Counted from the first letter of the stretch, positions 25,335 to 36,146 are shown. The stretch is 64,000 nucleotides of DNA from CAIYRG01 sp963747255 (GCA_963747255.1 CAVVEG010000017.1:930001-994000), one strand, 5' to 3'. Translations and numbers: made by a program. Notes: generated from the sequence alone by a model not told the origin.

Positions 25335-26345
25335 ATGCCGATACCATCATCGAACTATCCTTCCCTGCGCATGCGGCGCTTACGCAGGCATGACTGGTCT
25401 CGCCGGCTGGTGGCCGAGAATCGTCTTAACGCATCCGATCTTATTTGGCCGCTATTTGTCGTCGAAGGGGAAAACCGCCGCATCCCCGTGCCCTCAATGC
25501 CGGGGGTCGATCGGCTCTCCATCGACAATGCCGTTGCGGCAGCAGAGGAGGCCGCAAGCCTCGGGATTCCGGTGATCGCGCTCTTCCCTCATACGGAAGA
25601 TTCAAAAAAAACAGAAGACGGACGTGAAGCGGAAAATCCCGAAAATCTGGTTTGCCGCACGGTCCGCTCCATCAAGCGCGCGATTCCGGAGATCGGGATC
25701 ATGTGCGATGTTGCGCTCGATCCCTACACCAGTCACGGACATGACGGCATTCTGATCGACGGCCATGTCGCAAACGATGAGAGTATCGAAGTTCTGGTGC
25801 GCCAATCCCTCGTGCAGGCGCAGGCCGGCTGCGACATTCTCGCGCCCTCGGACATGATGGACGGACGGATCGGTAAAATCCGAAGCGCTCTGGAGTCGAA
25901 GGGCTATCGCGACGTTCTGCTGCTGGCCTATGCCGCGAAATATGCCTCGGCTTTTTACGGTCCGTTCCGCGATGCGGTTGGTTCGGCGAAGTCGCTGAAA
26001 GGTGACAAACGCACCTACCAGATGGATCCCGCGAACAGTGACGAGGCGCTCCGCGAAGTCGCGTTGGATATCGCCGAAGGCGCCGACATGATCATGGTCA
26101 AGCCGGGACTTCCCTATCTCGATGTCGTCCGGCGGGTGAAAGACGCATTCGCGATGCCAACTTTCGTCTACCAGGTATCGGGCGAGTATTCGATGATCAT
26201 GGCGGCGATCGAACGCGGCTGGCTGGATGCGGAACGCGCCATCCCCGAATGTCTCACCGCCTTCAAACGTGCCGGCGCGGACGGCGTCCTGACCTATTTC
26301 GCACGCGAAATGGCGCGGCGCCTGAAGCACCTTGGCCCGGGATAG
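25335..26345 (+). CDS. hemB: Porphobilinogen synthase (delta-aminolevulinate dehydratase)
   Basis: 336 residues, full length. RMRRLRRHDWSRRLVAEN, DLIWPLFVVEG, VPSMPGVDRLSID, DVALDPYTSHGHDGI, the Lys in YAAKYASAFYGPFRDA and the Schiff-base Lys in MIMVKPGLPYLD are diagnostic. The metal-site segment DPYTSHGHDG lacks the Cys triplet of zinc enzymes, so it is a magnesium-type enzyme as in other alphaproteobacteria. It joins two aminolevulinate molecules into porphobilinogen. It is divergent from the CoA hydrolase with about 97 bases between. Confidence 0.96.
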   Translation: MPIPSSNYPSLRMRRLRRHDWSRRLVAENRLNASDLIWPLFVVEGENRRIPVPSMPGVDRLSIDNAVAAAEEAASLGIPVIALFPHTEDSKKTEDGREAENPENLVCRTVRSIKRAIPEIGIMCDVALDPYTSHGHDGILIDGHVANDESIEVLVRQSLVQAQAGCDILAPSDMMDGRIGKIRSALESKGYRDVLLLAYAAKYASAFYGPFRDAVGSAKSLKGDKRTYQMDPANSDEALREVALDIAEGADMIMVKPGLPYLDVVRRVKDAFAMPTFVYQVSGEYSMIMAAIERGWLDAERAIPECLTAFKRAGADGVLTYFAREMARRLKHLGPG

Positions 26346-26430
26346 CTCCGCGCCGGCCAATTTGCCCCGTCGCAAGGCAGCACTTCATCGGCTATCACCA
26401 ATCCGCGAAAGCCGCTGGGCGAATATTTCG

Positions 26431-27481
26431 GTGACGGATAAACCGGTTTTCCTGACCAATCTCTGGTACATGGCGTGCCTCGCGAATTCGCTGAAGCCGG
26501 GCGCCATGCGCCGGGAATTGCTGTGCGGCGAACCTGTGCTGCTGGCGCGCGAAAAAGCCGGCAAAGTGTTCGCGCTGCGGGACATCTGCCCGCACCGGGC
26601 CGCGCCGCTGTCCGCCGGCCGCTTCAGGAATGGCGATGTGGAGTGTCCCTATCATGGCTGGCGATTTACGCCCGGAGGGCCGTTGCTCCCATATTCCCTC
26701 CGTTCTTCAGGACCAGCAGATCGAGATCAGCGGGATTCGCGTGCGGAGTTATCCTTGTGTCGAGCAGGATGGTCTGATCTGGGTCTATTTCGCGGCGGAT
26801 CCGAAGGAGGCGCCAGGGCTGGATCCGCCATTGATTCCAATCTCGGCATCAGACGGCCGCGCTGTGCCGCGCTTTGTCGAATGCCAACGTTTCCCTGCGA
26901 AGTCGATCATGCGGTTGTCGGATTGATGGATCCCGCGCACGGGCCTTTCGTCCATCGGGCATGGTGGTGGAGAAGCGAGGCGTCCATTCATCCAAAAGCC
27001 AAGCACCACGCGCCGTCGCTTCGGGGCTTCACGATGACGGCGCATAAACCATCGTCGAATTCTTTCGCCTACAGAGTTCTTGGTGGTGACCTGAGCACGG
27101 AAATCCGCTTCGAATTGCCGGGCCTGCGTTTTGAACGTATCACGATGGGAAAGCGCGAAGTGCTCGGGTTTACGGCTGTGACGCCGCGGGATAACGGAAT
27201 CCACCCTGGTAACGCAGGTGTTCTACTGGACCGCACCATGGCTTGGCGCAATCCGGCCTTTTTTCCGGCCCTTTGCACGGGCATTTCTCGGACAGGATCG
27301 GCGCATTGTGGAGATGCAAAATAAGGGATTGAGATATTCCCCGCCGCAAATGCTGATTCAGGACGCCGATGTTCCGGCAATATGGTACCACCGGCTGAAG
27401 AAAGCCTGGTCCGAATCTGTGGAAACCGGTAAGCCCTTCGTCAATCCTGTGCAGGAGCGGACGCTCCGTTGGCGCAGTTAG
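26431..27481 (+). pseudogene. Rieske-type ring-hydroxylating oxygenase, frameshifted
   Basis: Three frames together give one Rieske oxygenase of about 350 residues. The first part has the cluster motif CPHRAAPLSAGRF with CPYHGW (C-x-H, 17 residues, C-x2-H). Reading shifts near 26675, where the sequence continues with IEISGIRVRSYPCVEQDG and IWVYFAADP. It shifts back near 26890, giving the iron site DHAVVGLMDPAHGPFVH, and again near 27190-27215, giving FGLG-type helices and RYSPPQMLIQDADVPAIWY. The start is probably the GTG at 26431. The substrate is unknown. Homology is kept throughout, so the breaks look like sequence errors. Confidence 0.75.
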
Positions 27482-27491
27482 CAGCAGCGAG

Positions 27492-27517
27492 GCCCTCGAC
27501 CGCGGGGGCTTTTTTTT
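27492..27517 (+). terminator. Intrinsic terminator after the Rieske gene
   Basis: GCCCTCG pairs with CGGGGGC (one T-G pair) across a four-base loop, followed at once by eight Ts (27510-27517). It is a good rho-independent terminator 11 bases after the Rieske stop and 20 bases before carB. Confidence 0.8.
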
Positions 27518-27537
27518 GGGAATAGCCTGAATCCGAT

Positions 27538-30500
27538 ATGCCCCGCCGCACCGACATCCACACCATCCTGATCATCGGCGCCGGTCCGATCGTAATCGGG
27601 CAGGCCAGCGAGTTCGACTATTCAGGCGCGCAGGCGTGCAAGGCGTTGCGAGCCGAGGGCTATCGAATCGTTCTGGTGAATTCGAACCCGGCCACGATCA
27701 TGACGGATCCGAGCCTCGCAGACGCAACCTATATCGAGCCGATCACGCCTGAATTCGTCGAAAAGATCATCATCCGCGAAAAGGCCAATGTGCCGGCAGA
27801 CGGGGTTTTTGCGCTGCTTCCGACCATGGGTGGCCAGACGGCCCTGAACACGGCTCTCGATCTGCACGACAGCGGCGCACTTCGCCGCGCACGGTGTGGA
27901 GATGATCGGTGCAAATGCCGCTGCGATTGCCAAGGCGGAGGATCGCGAAACTTTTCCGCGAAGCGATGCAGCGCATCGGACTGGAATGCCCGCGTTCGGT
28001 TTTCGTGCTGGATCACCGGTCGGCAATGCAAGCGCTGGAGAAGATCGGTCTGCCGGCGATCATCCGGCCTTCATTCACCCTGGGCGGCACGGGTGGAGGT
28101 ATTGCTTATAACCGCGAAGAATTCGCCGAACTGCCGCCGGAGCGCTCGACGCTTCGCGCGGACACGGCATTCTTATCGAAGAATCGGTGCTGGGCTGGAA
28201 GGAATTCGAACTCGAAGTCGTGCGCGACAGGCGGGACAACGCGATCATCGTCTGCTCGATCGAAAATATCGACCCGATGGGAGTGCATACCGGAGATTCG
28301 ATCACGGTTGCTCCAGCACTGACGCTGACCGACAAGGAATATCAGCGGATGCGCAGTGCCGCCATTGCGGTGTTGCGGGAGATCGGCGTCGAGACCGGCG
28401 GTTCGAACGTGCAGTTCGCGATCAATCCGAAAAATGGCCGTATGCTGGTGATCGAGATGAATCCGCGCGTATCGCGTTCATCGGCGCTGGCATCAAAGGC
28501 GACCGGTTTTCCGATCGCGAAAGTCGCGGCAAAACTCGCGGTCGGGTTACACGCTGGACGAGCTTAGAAACGATATCACCGCGGTGACCCCGGCGTCGTT
28601 CGAACCCTCGATCGATTATATCGTCACCAAAATTCCGCGTTTTGCCTTCGAGAAATTTCCCGGCGCCGAACCGGTTCTCACGACCTCAATGAAGTCTGTC
28701 GGCGAAGTGATGGCGATCGGCCGCACATTTGCCGAATCGCTGCAAAAGGCGCTGCGTTCGCTGGAGACCGGTCTCGCGGCCTGGACGAAATAGGCATTCC
28801 CAATCTCGGTCAGGGCGATGATTCCAGCGCGCTCGGGCAGCACTTGGGCGGCCCACGCCCGACCGGCTGCGGGTCGCTGCGCAGGCGCTGCGCCTCGGAA
28901 TGACGCAGGACGAACTGGCCCGATGACCGGCTATGATCCGTGGTTCGTCGAGCAGATCGCGGCAATATTACAGGCCGAAGAAGTGGTGCTCGGCAAAATC
29001 CGGGCTGCCGGGCGATGCGGGCGGATTTCGCGCGCTCAAGGGGATGGGTTTTTCCGATGCGCGGCTCGCAGTTCTGGCCGGCACGCAGGAACACGAAGTA
29101 ACAGCGCGACGCAAATTCCTCCGGGGTGCACCCGGTTTTCAAACGCATCGATACCTGCGCCGCGGAATTCGCCGCACTGACCTCCTATATGTATTCGACT
29201 TATGAGATCGCTTCAGGGGGGCGAAGCCGCGTGCGAATCGCGTCCCGGTGGCGGGCGGAAAGTCATCATTCTCGGCGGTGGACCGAACCGCATCGGTCAG
29301 GGCATCGAGTTCGACTATTGTTGTTGCCATGCCTGCTTTGCGCCTTTCGGCGCAGGGCTTCGAAACCATCATGATCAACTGCAATCCGGAAACCGTATCC
29401 ACCGATTACGATACATCGGACCGCCTCTACTTCGAGCCGCTCACGGCAGAAGACGTGCTGGAAATCGTCACGCGTCGAGCAAAGCAAGGGGATCGCTGGA
29501 AGGCGTCATCGTGCAGTTTGGTGGACAAACGCCTTTGAAACTTGCCGGAGCTCTTGGGCGGGCCGGAATTCCCATTCTCGGCACTTCGGCTGACGCCATC
29601 GATCTGGCAGAAGACCGGCAGCGGTTTCCTCGAACTCCTGAAATCGCTCGATCTGAAGCAGCCGAAGAACGGCACCGCGCTCGATCTTGAAGGCGCCCTG
29701 CAGGCTGCGCGCAGTATCGGTTATCCACTGATCCTGCGCCCTCCTACGTACTCGGCGGACGCGGCATGATCATCGTGGCGGACGAGCAATCGTTGAGAAG
29801 CGCCCTTCAGTCGGGAGAACTGTTCCGCATTTCCGGAGATAATCCGGTTCTGATCGACCAATTTCTGCAGCATGCGATCGAAGTCGATGTCGATGCCATC
29901 GCGGACGATACGGGCGATGTCTTTGTCGCCGGAATCATGGAACATATCGAAGAGGCCGGCATTCATTCCGGCGATTCGGCCTGCGCATTGCCCCCACATT
30001 CACTGGATTCGGCAACAATCGCGGAGTTGCGGCGGCAGACCGTGGCCCTTGCCCGGGCGCTTCAGGTGCGCGGGCTGATGAATGTGCAGTTCGCCATCCA
30101 GAACGGAGACATTTTCGTTCTGGAGGTCAATCCGCGGGCGTCGCGCACCGTGCCATTTCGTCGCCAAGGCGATCGGGTTGCCGGTTGCGGGAATCGCAGC
30201 ACGGGTCATGGCCGGGGAAAGATTGGCGCAGTTTTCGCTGAAGAACGAAACCAGGCCGCATGTTGCGGTCAAGGAAGCCGTTCTGCCATTTTCCCGGTTT
30301 CCCGGTGTGGACACAATCCTCGGTCCGGAAATGAAATCCACCGGCGAAGTCATGGGACTGGACTCCGATTTCGGCCGGGCATTTGCGAAAAGCCAGATCG
30401 GCGGGGGCACCAAATTGCCCCTCTCCGGGACAGTATTCATTTCGGTGAAGGATGCCGACAAGGCCACAGCCGCCGGTCCCGCAGCGCAATTGATCGGCAT

Positions 30501-30829
30501 GGGATTTGACATCGTCGCGACGCGTGGCACCGCCAAGTGCACTGCAATCCGCCGGATTGCCGGTTCGTGTCGTCAACAAGGTTCTGGAGGGTCGTCCACA
30601 CATCGTAGATGAGATGAAAAACGGCGGGATTTGCCTCGTTTTCAACACCACGGATGGCGCCCAGGCACTGGCGGATTCAGCCTCAATCCGCAAAACCGCC
30701 CTTCAGCTCAAGATCCCCTATTGCACCACAATGGCGGGGGCCGCGGCTGTCGTTCTGGCATTCAGTCCCTCAGAGGCGGATCACTTGAAGTCGCCCCATT
30801 ACAGTCATATGCTTAAAGGCTGGCTTTGA
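27538..30829 (+). pseudogene. carB: Carbamoyl-phosphate synthase large subunit, many frameshifts
   Basis: The whole length of CarB (about 1,090 codons) can be traced, but only by changing frame a dozen or more times. Landmarks in order: GAGPIVIGQASEFDYSG, PTMGGQTALNTAL, FTLGGTGGGIAYNREEF, DPMGVHTGDSITVAP, GYDPWFVEQIAAI, GGGPNRIGQGIEFDY, EHIEEAGIHSGDSAC, and the C-terminal MGS-like domain with CTTMAGAAAVVLAF and HSYHMLKGWL-like end. Breaks sit in short runs: TT at 27881, TTTT at 27952-27955, GGG at 28544-28546, GG at 28778. Both ATP-grasp halves are present. carA is not adjacent. The gene is normally needed for arginine and pyrimidines, so error is likelier than decay. Confidence 0.9.
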
Positions 30830-30954
30830 GCGGTAAGGGCTGCGCCGGAAACGGCGACCAGTTCTCAAGCGTTTGATTACGGCGTTCCTGCCGGTTCCCG
30901 ATAGGCACCGGGCAGGGGCCGGTGAGTCTTACTGTCGGGTTCAAGGTGGAGAGG

Positions 30955-31429
30955 ATGGACAAAATTCCGATGACAGCCGAGGGCTATAGGGCCCTCGAGG
31001 ATGAAGATTCAACATCTGAAAATGGTTGAGCGTCCTGCCGGTCATCAAGATGATCGCCGAAGCGCGTGCGCATGGCGATCTCTCAGAAAACGCCGAGTAT
31101 CACGCCGCAAAGGACCGGCAGGCATTCATCGAAGGCCGAGTTATGGACCTGGAAGACAAGCTGTCCCGCGCCGAGATCATCGATGTCAGCAAACTGTCCG
31201 GAAAAACCATCAAGTTCGGCGCCACCGTGACCCTGGCGGATGAAGATACGGACGCAAGGTGAAATACCAGATCGTCGGCGATCTGGAAGCCGACGCCAAA
31301 CGCGGGCGCATTTCCATTTCGTCTCCGATCGCGCGCGCGCTGATCGGCAAAACAGCGGGTGAGACGGTAGAAGTTGCTGCGCCGGGTGGCGCAAAGTCCT
31401 ACGAAATATTAAAGGTGCAGTTCGCCTGA
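30955..31429 (+). pseudogene. greA: Transcription elongation factor GreA, frameshifted
   Basis: Corrected translation gives a normal GreA of about 157 residues. MDKIPMTAEGYRALEDE starts it; HLKMVERPAV, AHGDLSENAEYHAAKDRQ (the coiled-coil tip with the acidic Asp-Glu pair that stimulates RNA cleavage), RVMDLEDKLSRAEIID, and the C-terminal YQIVGDLEADAKRGRISI and SPIARALIGKTAGE domain follow. Breaks: an extra A at 31004-31005, an extra G at 31040-31041 and a missing base near 31253. carB and greA are neighbours in many alphaproteobacteria. I consider the gene intact in the cell. Confidence 0.88.
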
Positions 31430-31451
31430 TCGACGGCGGAGACGTGCTACA

Positions 31452-32254
31452 ATGGCCCGCAATCATCTGGGCGATAGCCAAATTGCCGCCATGGTGTTTG
31501 CAGTTGCGCTCCCGGCCCATTTTGCGTGCAAGCGGCCAGGCCGCGGCGGTGGAAATCCACGTTCTGACTGCCGGTGCGGTGCAGGAGGCCGAAAAAAAAT
31601 TGGCGGCCGAATACCGGAGACATGACCGGAAACCGCGTGACATTCATCGCCGGAACGGTTGGACAGATCCAGGAACGGTTGATGGAAAACCGCGAAGCCG
31701 GCAGACGTCATCGTGCGTCTCCAAAACCGCCATCGACCAGTTGGAAAAGGCCGGCGAAATCCGGCCCAGCGGCGTCGGCTGTGTTGGGGCGCATCGGGAT
31801 CGGTGTCGGAGCTAAGGAGGGCAGCGCTAATCCGCGACATAGCGACAGCTGAGAAATTCAAGACCGCCATGCTGAAGCAAGATCCGTCACCTACATGGAT
31901 CCCGCCGCCGGCGCTTCTTCCGGCATCGCGACAGCGAAAATCCTGAAGGAGCTCGGAATCGCCGATGAGATGGCGCCAAAAACCAAACTGACGGAGACGG
32001 GCTATTCGGCCGAGCGGGTTGCCTCCGGCGAGGTCGAGATGGCGATCCAGAACATCAGCGAAATCGTGCCGGTAAAGGGGGTGCAGTTGGCCGGCGCCTT
32101 GCCCGCGCCGCTCCAAGTGTACACTGTCTATTCGGCTGGGAGTGGCAAGCAACAGCGTCAATCCGAAGGAGGCCATGGATTTCATTCGCTTCCTGATCCG
32201 GCAGAAGTCGGCGCAGGACGTGGCAGGCATGCCGGGATAGAGCCGGCCTATTGA
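31452..32254 (+). pseudogene. Periplasmic substrate-binding protein (ModA-like), frameshifted
   Basis: Pieces in three frames combine into an exported type 2 periplasmic binding protein. MARNHLGDSQIAAMVFAVAL with ALPAHFA is a plausible signal peptide; then VEIHVLTAGAVQEAEKKLAA, TFIAGTVGQIQERL, YMDPAAGASSGIATAKILKE, ELGIADEMAPKTKL, VASGEVEMAIQNISEIVPV and a C-terminal EAMDFIRFLIRQKSAQDVA. This resembles the molybdate/ModA-like solute-binding group found without a transporter operon. No permease or ATPase gene is near. The ligand is unknown. At least four indels are needed. Confidence 0.7.
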
Positions 32255-32359
32255 GCCGGAATTAATGACCCAGCGGACTGAGCGGCGGTGAATTAGACCC
32301 TGATAATCTGCGGCCGCAGGTACTCTATATTAGAGCCGGAATTCGGGATATTCGATTCC

Positions 32360-33062
32360 ATGGCAACCATTGCCCTCGTCGATGACGATAAAAACATACT
32401 CGCTTCCATCGACGATGCTGCTGGAGCAGGAAGGATATCACGTACGCAGCTACACGGATGGAGCTTCGGCTCTGACGGCATTTGCCGCGAACCCGCCCGA
32501 CATGGCAATCCTGGACATCAAAATGCCGCGGATGGATGGCATGGAGTTGTTGCGGCGGCTGCGTCAGGCGACGGAAATTCCGGTGATTTTTCTGACCTCG
32601 AAGGACGAGGAAATCGACGAATTGATGGGCCTGAATGCCGGCGCCGACGATTACATCCGCAAGCCCTTCTCACAGCGGCTTCTGCTGGAACGCGTCAAGG
32701 CGGTGTTCCGCAGGGCCGAAGGCAAGAAGGGCGCTCCGGCGTCTCCCGGCGAGGCAAAGCAGATCATGACGCGCGGCAAGCTGACGCTGGATCCGCTGCG
32801 CCATGAATGCATGTGGGACGGAAAACCGGTGCGCCTGACCGTAACCGAATTCCTGATCCTGCAGTCGCTGGCGCAGCGGCCCGGCTTTGTGAAGAGCCGC
32901 GATAATCTGATGGATGCGGCCTATGACGATCAGGTCTATGTGGACGACCGGACCATCGATTCGCACATCAAGAGACTGCGGAAGAAGTTCAAGGCAGTCG
33001 ACGACAGCTTCGATTCCATCGAAACACTTTACGGTGTCGGTTACCGGTACAAAGAGGGCTGA
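32360..33062 (+). pseudogene. chvI: Response regulator ChvI, one frameshift
   Basis: OmpR-type regulator. MATIALVDDDKNILAS begins the receiver in one frame; from about 32410 the next frame continues with MLLEQEGYHVRSYTDGASAL, the phospho-acceptor Asp in ILDIKMPRMDGMEL, and the Lys in DDYIRKPFS. The winged-helix output domain holds VRLTVTEFLILQSLAQRPG, VKSRDNLMDAAY and RTIDSHIKRLRKKFK. One extra or missing base near 32408-32413 separates the parts. It partners ChvG immediately downstream; the pair responds to acid or envelope stress in this class. Confidence 0.88.
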
Positions 33063-34768
33063 TGCCGGTTTCTGAGGAGAGGTCGCAGCCCTGAACCTTC
33101 GACCAAATTTCAGTCTGATGCGCCACTGCGGAGCCTGGTCGGGCCTCCCCGCGTGCGTCGGGCGCTCGGCGTTTTTCGGCTCGCTTACAAATCGCATTCT
33201 TTTCTTCAATGCCATCGCGCTCCTGATTCTTGTGGGCGGCGTGCTTTGGGTTCAGTCCAACCGAACAGGGTTGATCGAGGAAAGAGTATCCCGGAATTCG
33301 GGATCAGGCGCTGATCATTGCCGGCGCTCTGGCGGAATATTCGGCGAATCCGGAGCTGCGCAGCGATCGAAACGGCGCAGGCAGAACCGCTGTTGCGCCA
33401 ATTGATAGCGCCCACAGATCTCCGCGCGCGGGTCTATACCACCTCGGGCCGGCTGCAGATCGACACACGAAATCTTCTTCCCCGCAACGTGGTGAGCACG
33501 GCCACTCTTCCCCCGCCCTATTCGGGGAACCCGATCCTGGGGTTTTTTCGGCGCATGACAGCCTCAGCGGAGCATTTGTATGACGGCCTTCTTGGCATCC
33601 GGCCGATGGCCAATCTCGAGCCCTATTTCGAAGCCGGCCAGAACGGGCGCGTTTACAGCGAAGTGAACCAGGCGCTGAACGGAGAGACAGGCAGCAGCGT
33701 GCGGGTTAACGAACAGGACGAGCTGGTATTGTCGGTTGCCGTTCCGATCAAACGCTTCCAGACCATCTACGGCGTTCTGATGCTCACCACCGAGTCGGGC
33801 GACATCGACGGCATTCTGAAGGCGGAACGGACCGCTCTGTTTGAGGTGTTCTTCGTCGGTTTTGTTGCGATAGTTTTTTCGTCCCTTTATCTGGCAGGCT
33901 TCATTGCTGCGCCAATCCGTGAAGCTGGCCGCGGCAGCCGAACGCGTAAGACGTGGCCGCGGAGGCCGCGAAGCGATTCCCACTCTCGAGGACCGCAACG
34001 ACGAAATTGGTGAACTCGCCGATTCGCTTTCAGCGATGACACGCGCACTTTACGACCGGATCGATGCGATCGAAAGTTTCGCGGCCGATGTCGCGCATGA
34101 GCTGAAAAACCCTCTAACGTCGCTGAAGAGCGCTGTAGAAATGCTCGAACGCACAAAAGATGTCGATAAACGTGAGCGACTGGCGCAGGTCGTTCGCAAC
34201 GATCTCAAACGTATCGACCGCCTGATCACAGATATTTCGGATGCATCGCGATTGGACGCCGAATTGTCGCGCGGTCAATCGGCGCCGGTGGATATCACGA
34301 AACTGCTGGATACCATCGTGGATATCTACAGTGGCCTCGACCTGCCACGGGGCGTGAAAATCCGCTTTGCTACCGAATTCGGCAGGCCGTGCGGTCGTTC
34401 AGGGTCTGAGCGAACGGCTCGGCCAGGTATTCCGCAATCTGATCGATAATGCGATTTCATTCAGTCCCCCCGGCGGACTCGTGCAGGTTTCCGCGCAGAT
34501 CAGCAATGGGCGTGTGACCGCCGAAGTGGAGGATGACGGGCCCGGGGTTCCCGAACCGGACATCGAACGCATTTTCGAGCGCTTCTATACCGAACGCCCG
34601 GCCGAACACGGGTTTGGGAAGAATTCGGGTCTCGGGCTCGCAATCGCGCGGCAGATCGTGGCAAGTCACGGGGGCCGGATCTGGGCTGAGAACAAACGCA
34701 ATTCCGAGGGGCGGCGCATAGGAGCCCGTTTCATTGTCGAACTGCCTCTGGCGCGCCTTGAAGCATGA
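33062..34768 (+). pseudogene. chvG: Sensor histidine kinase ChvG, frameshifted
   Basis: A membrane kinase spread over several frames. SLTNRILFFNAIALLILVGG is the first transmembrane helix. A periplasmic sensor of about 200 residues follows (RARVYTTSGRLQIDTRNLLP, LSVAVPIKRFQTIYGVLML), then the second helix FFVGFVAIVFSSLYLAGFI, HAMP, and the H-box in FAADVAHELKNPLTSLKSA. The ATP-binding domain has the N-box (FRNLIDNAISFSPPGG) and G-boxes (VEDDGPGVPEPDIERIFERF, NSGLGLAIARQIVASHGG). Breaks lie near 33100, 33300-33370, 33905 and 34370. A start at 33062 overlapping the chvI stop (TGATG) is likely but uncertain. The 3' end overlaps hprK. Confidence 0.85.
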
Positions 34769-35271
34769 ACGAGCCCAATAGGCGCGTGCGCGTACACGCC
34801 ACTACCGTTATTCCCGGCAAAGCCTCTGAACCATTTGGAATGGATGTGGCGGCCGCGGTATTGCTTTTCGGGGATAGCGGAAGCGGCAAATCCGATGTCG
34901 CTTTACGGCTGATCGCAATGGGTGGCCAGCTGGTTTCGGATGATCAGACTGAGCTCTTCTCCGATTCCGGGCGTCTGTTCGCCGCCGCGCCAGAACGGCT
35001 GCAGAATCACATGGAAATTCGCGGTGTCGGGATTATCAAGCTGCCTGCCTACAGCCCGGCTCTCGTTCTCCTTTGCGTAAGGCTGATCGCAGGTCGGGAG
35101 CACCGATTGCCGGATGCCGAATATTACACGCCGCAGGCGTTTGCACTGTCTGCGCCTCCAAGGCTGTTTTGCCTTAGCGGCTTTGATGCCTCGACCCCGG
35201 CGAAGATCGCGGCGGCAGCGGCTGCAATCTCTGCCGGAGCACTTTTGCCGTGCGACGGGACTTTTATCTGA
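34765..35271 (+). CDS. hprK: HPr kinase/phosphorylase, short alphaproteobacterial form
   Basis: 168 residues, so only the kinase domain that alphaproteobacteria retain, without the N-terminal domain of Gram-positive enzymes. The Walker A loop GDSGSGKS is residues 36-43, LVSDDQTEL carries the catalytic acidic pair, and MEIRGVGIIKLP is the HPrK signature. It phosphorylates HPr on a serine, here the HPr encoded two genes downstream. The ATG overlaps the chvG stop (ATGA), linking the two-component system to the PTS arm. Confidence 0.92.
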   Translation: MNEPNRRVRVHATTVIPGKASEPFGMDVAAAVLLFGDSGSGKSDVALRLIAMGGQLVSDDQTELFSDSGRLFAAAPERLQNHMEIRGVGIIKLPAYSPALVLLCVRLIAGREHRLPDAEYYTPQAFALSAPPRLFCLSGFDASTPAKIAAAAAAISAGALLPCDGTFI

Positions 35272-35319
35272 ATTGGACGCTGCTATGTTGCCCGCCTTTT
35301 TGACCAGTTCCGGTTTGCG

Positions 35320-35736
35320 ATGATTGGTATTGTGATTGTCACCCACGGCAATCTGGCGACGGAGATGCTGGCTGCCGTTCAGCACATCGTTGGCCAGCAG
35401 ACCCATATCAGAACGGTTTGCATTGGCCCGAATGATGATGTGGACCTGCGAAGCTCCGAGATCACCGCCGCAATAAAGGCTGTGGACCTCGGCGATGGCG
35501 TCGTCCTGGTGACCGACATGTTCGGTGGCACGCCGTGCAACCTCGCTCTCGCGCATCTCAGGAAGGACAAAGTCGAGGTACTTGCAGGTGCGAATCTCCC
35601 GAGTCTGATCAAGCTGATTGGCCTCAGAATCGATGCGCCGCTGGACCAGGCCGTGGACGAGGCGATCAAATCGGGACGCAAATATATGCGTGCGGGATCT
35701 TCCGAACTGGAATCCCGTCCGGGCGCAAAAACGTGA
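35320..35736 (+). CDS. PTS EIIA component, mannose family
   Basis: 138 residues of an EIIA-Man fold. The phospho-acceptor is His9 in GIVIVTHGNLA. VLVTDMFGGTPCNLAL, VEVLAGANLPSLIKL and the C-terminal acidic helix are typical. No EIIB, EIIC or EIID genes are present, so it is part of a regulatory PTS, not sugar uptake. Between it and hprK, 48 bases remain; the rapZ-type ATPase gene often found there in this class is absent. Its stop overlaps the HPr start (GTGA). Confidence 0.88.
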   Translation: MIGIVIVTHGNLATEMLAAVQHIVGQQTHIRTVCIGPNDDVDLRSSEITAAIKAVDLGDGVVLVTDMFGGTPCNLALAHLRKDKVEVLAGANLPSLIKLIGLRIDAPLDQAVDEAIKSGRKYMRAGSSELESRPGAKT

Positions 35737-36014
35737 GCGAAGGCAAATCCGAAGCCAGCGCCACAATTATCAACAAGAAAGGGTTGCATGCGAGGGCATC
35801 GGCAAAATTCGTCGAGACCGTCGCCCGCTTTCAGGCGGAAGTAACCGTCATGAAGGGTGAGAATGTGGTGTCCGGGCGGTCCATCATGGGACTGATGATG
35901 CTGGGTGCATCTCAGGGAAGCACGGTTGATCTTGTTGCCGAAGGCCCGGAGGCAAGTCTGGTCATGGATGCGCTACTGCGACTGATCGCGGCGCGGTTTA
36001 ACGAAGACGCGTAA
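35733..36014 (+). CDS. ptsH: Phosphocarrier protein HPr
   Basis: 93 residues from the GTG that overlaps the previous stop. INKKGLHARASAKFVE contains the phosphorylatable His19; SGRSIMGLMMLGASQG contains Ser50, the site of HPr kinase. In alphaproteobacteria it passes phosphate to EIIA in regulatory circuits, as the neighbours suggest. The N-terminal extension (SEGKSEASA) is slightly longer than in enteric HPr. Confidence 0.93.
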   Translation: MSEGKSEASATIINKKGLHARASAKFVETVARFQAEVTVMKGENVVSGRSIMGLMMLGASQGSTVDLVAEGPEASLVMDALLRLIAARFNEDA

Positions 36015-36077
36015 TATCGGCAGCGCGACGGCAGGCGCACCGAACATTCGTATATGCACATTTCTTTATGTCCTGAA

Positions 36078-36106
36078 TTGCCGCAGAACAAGACGGCTGC
36101 TATAGC
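36078..36106 (+). promoter_or_regulatory. Candidate sigma-70-type promoter for ahcY
   Basis: TTGCCG (36078-36083) and TATAGC (36101-36106) are separated by 17 bases and lie 41 bases before the ahcY start. It fits the TTGAC/TATA-like promoter of alphaproteobacteria only moderately. Confidence 0.35.
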
Positions 36107-36146
36107 CGTTCCTTCCCGCCTGTCCGGCAGCAAAACAGGATCACAT

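Noticed and set aside
27538..30829. Reading the carB fragments as several separate small genes
   Set aside because: Fragments follow one another in the exact order of a single CarB protein with no missing segment, so one broken gene is the simpler account.
36015..36146. SAH or SAM riboswitch before ahcY
   Set aside because: The space has no match to the conserved cores; the sequence is better explained as a simple promoter and leader.
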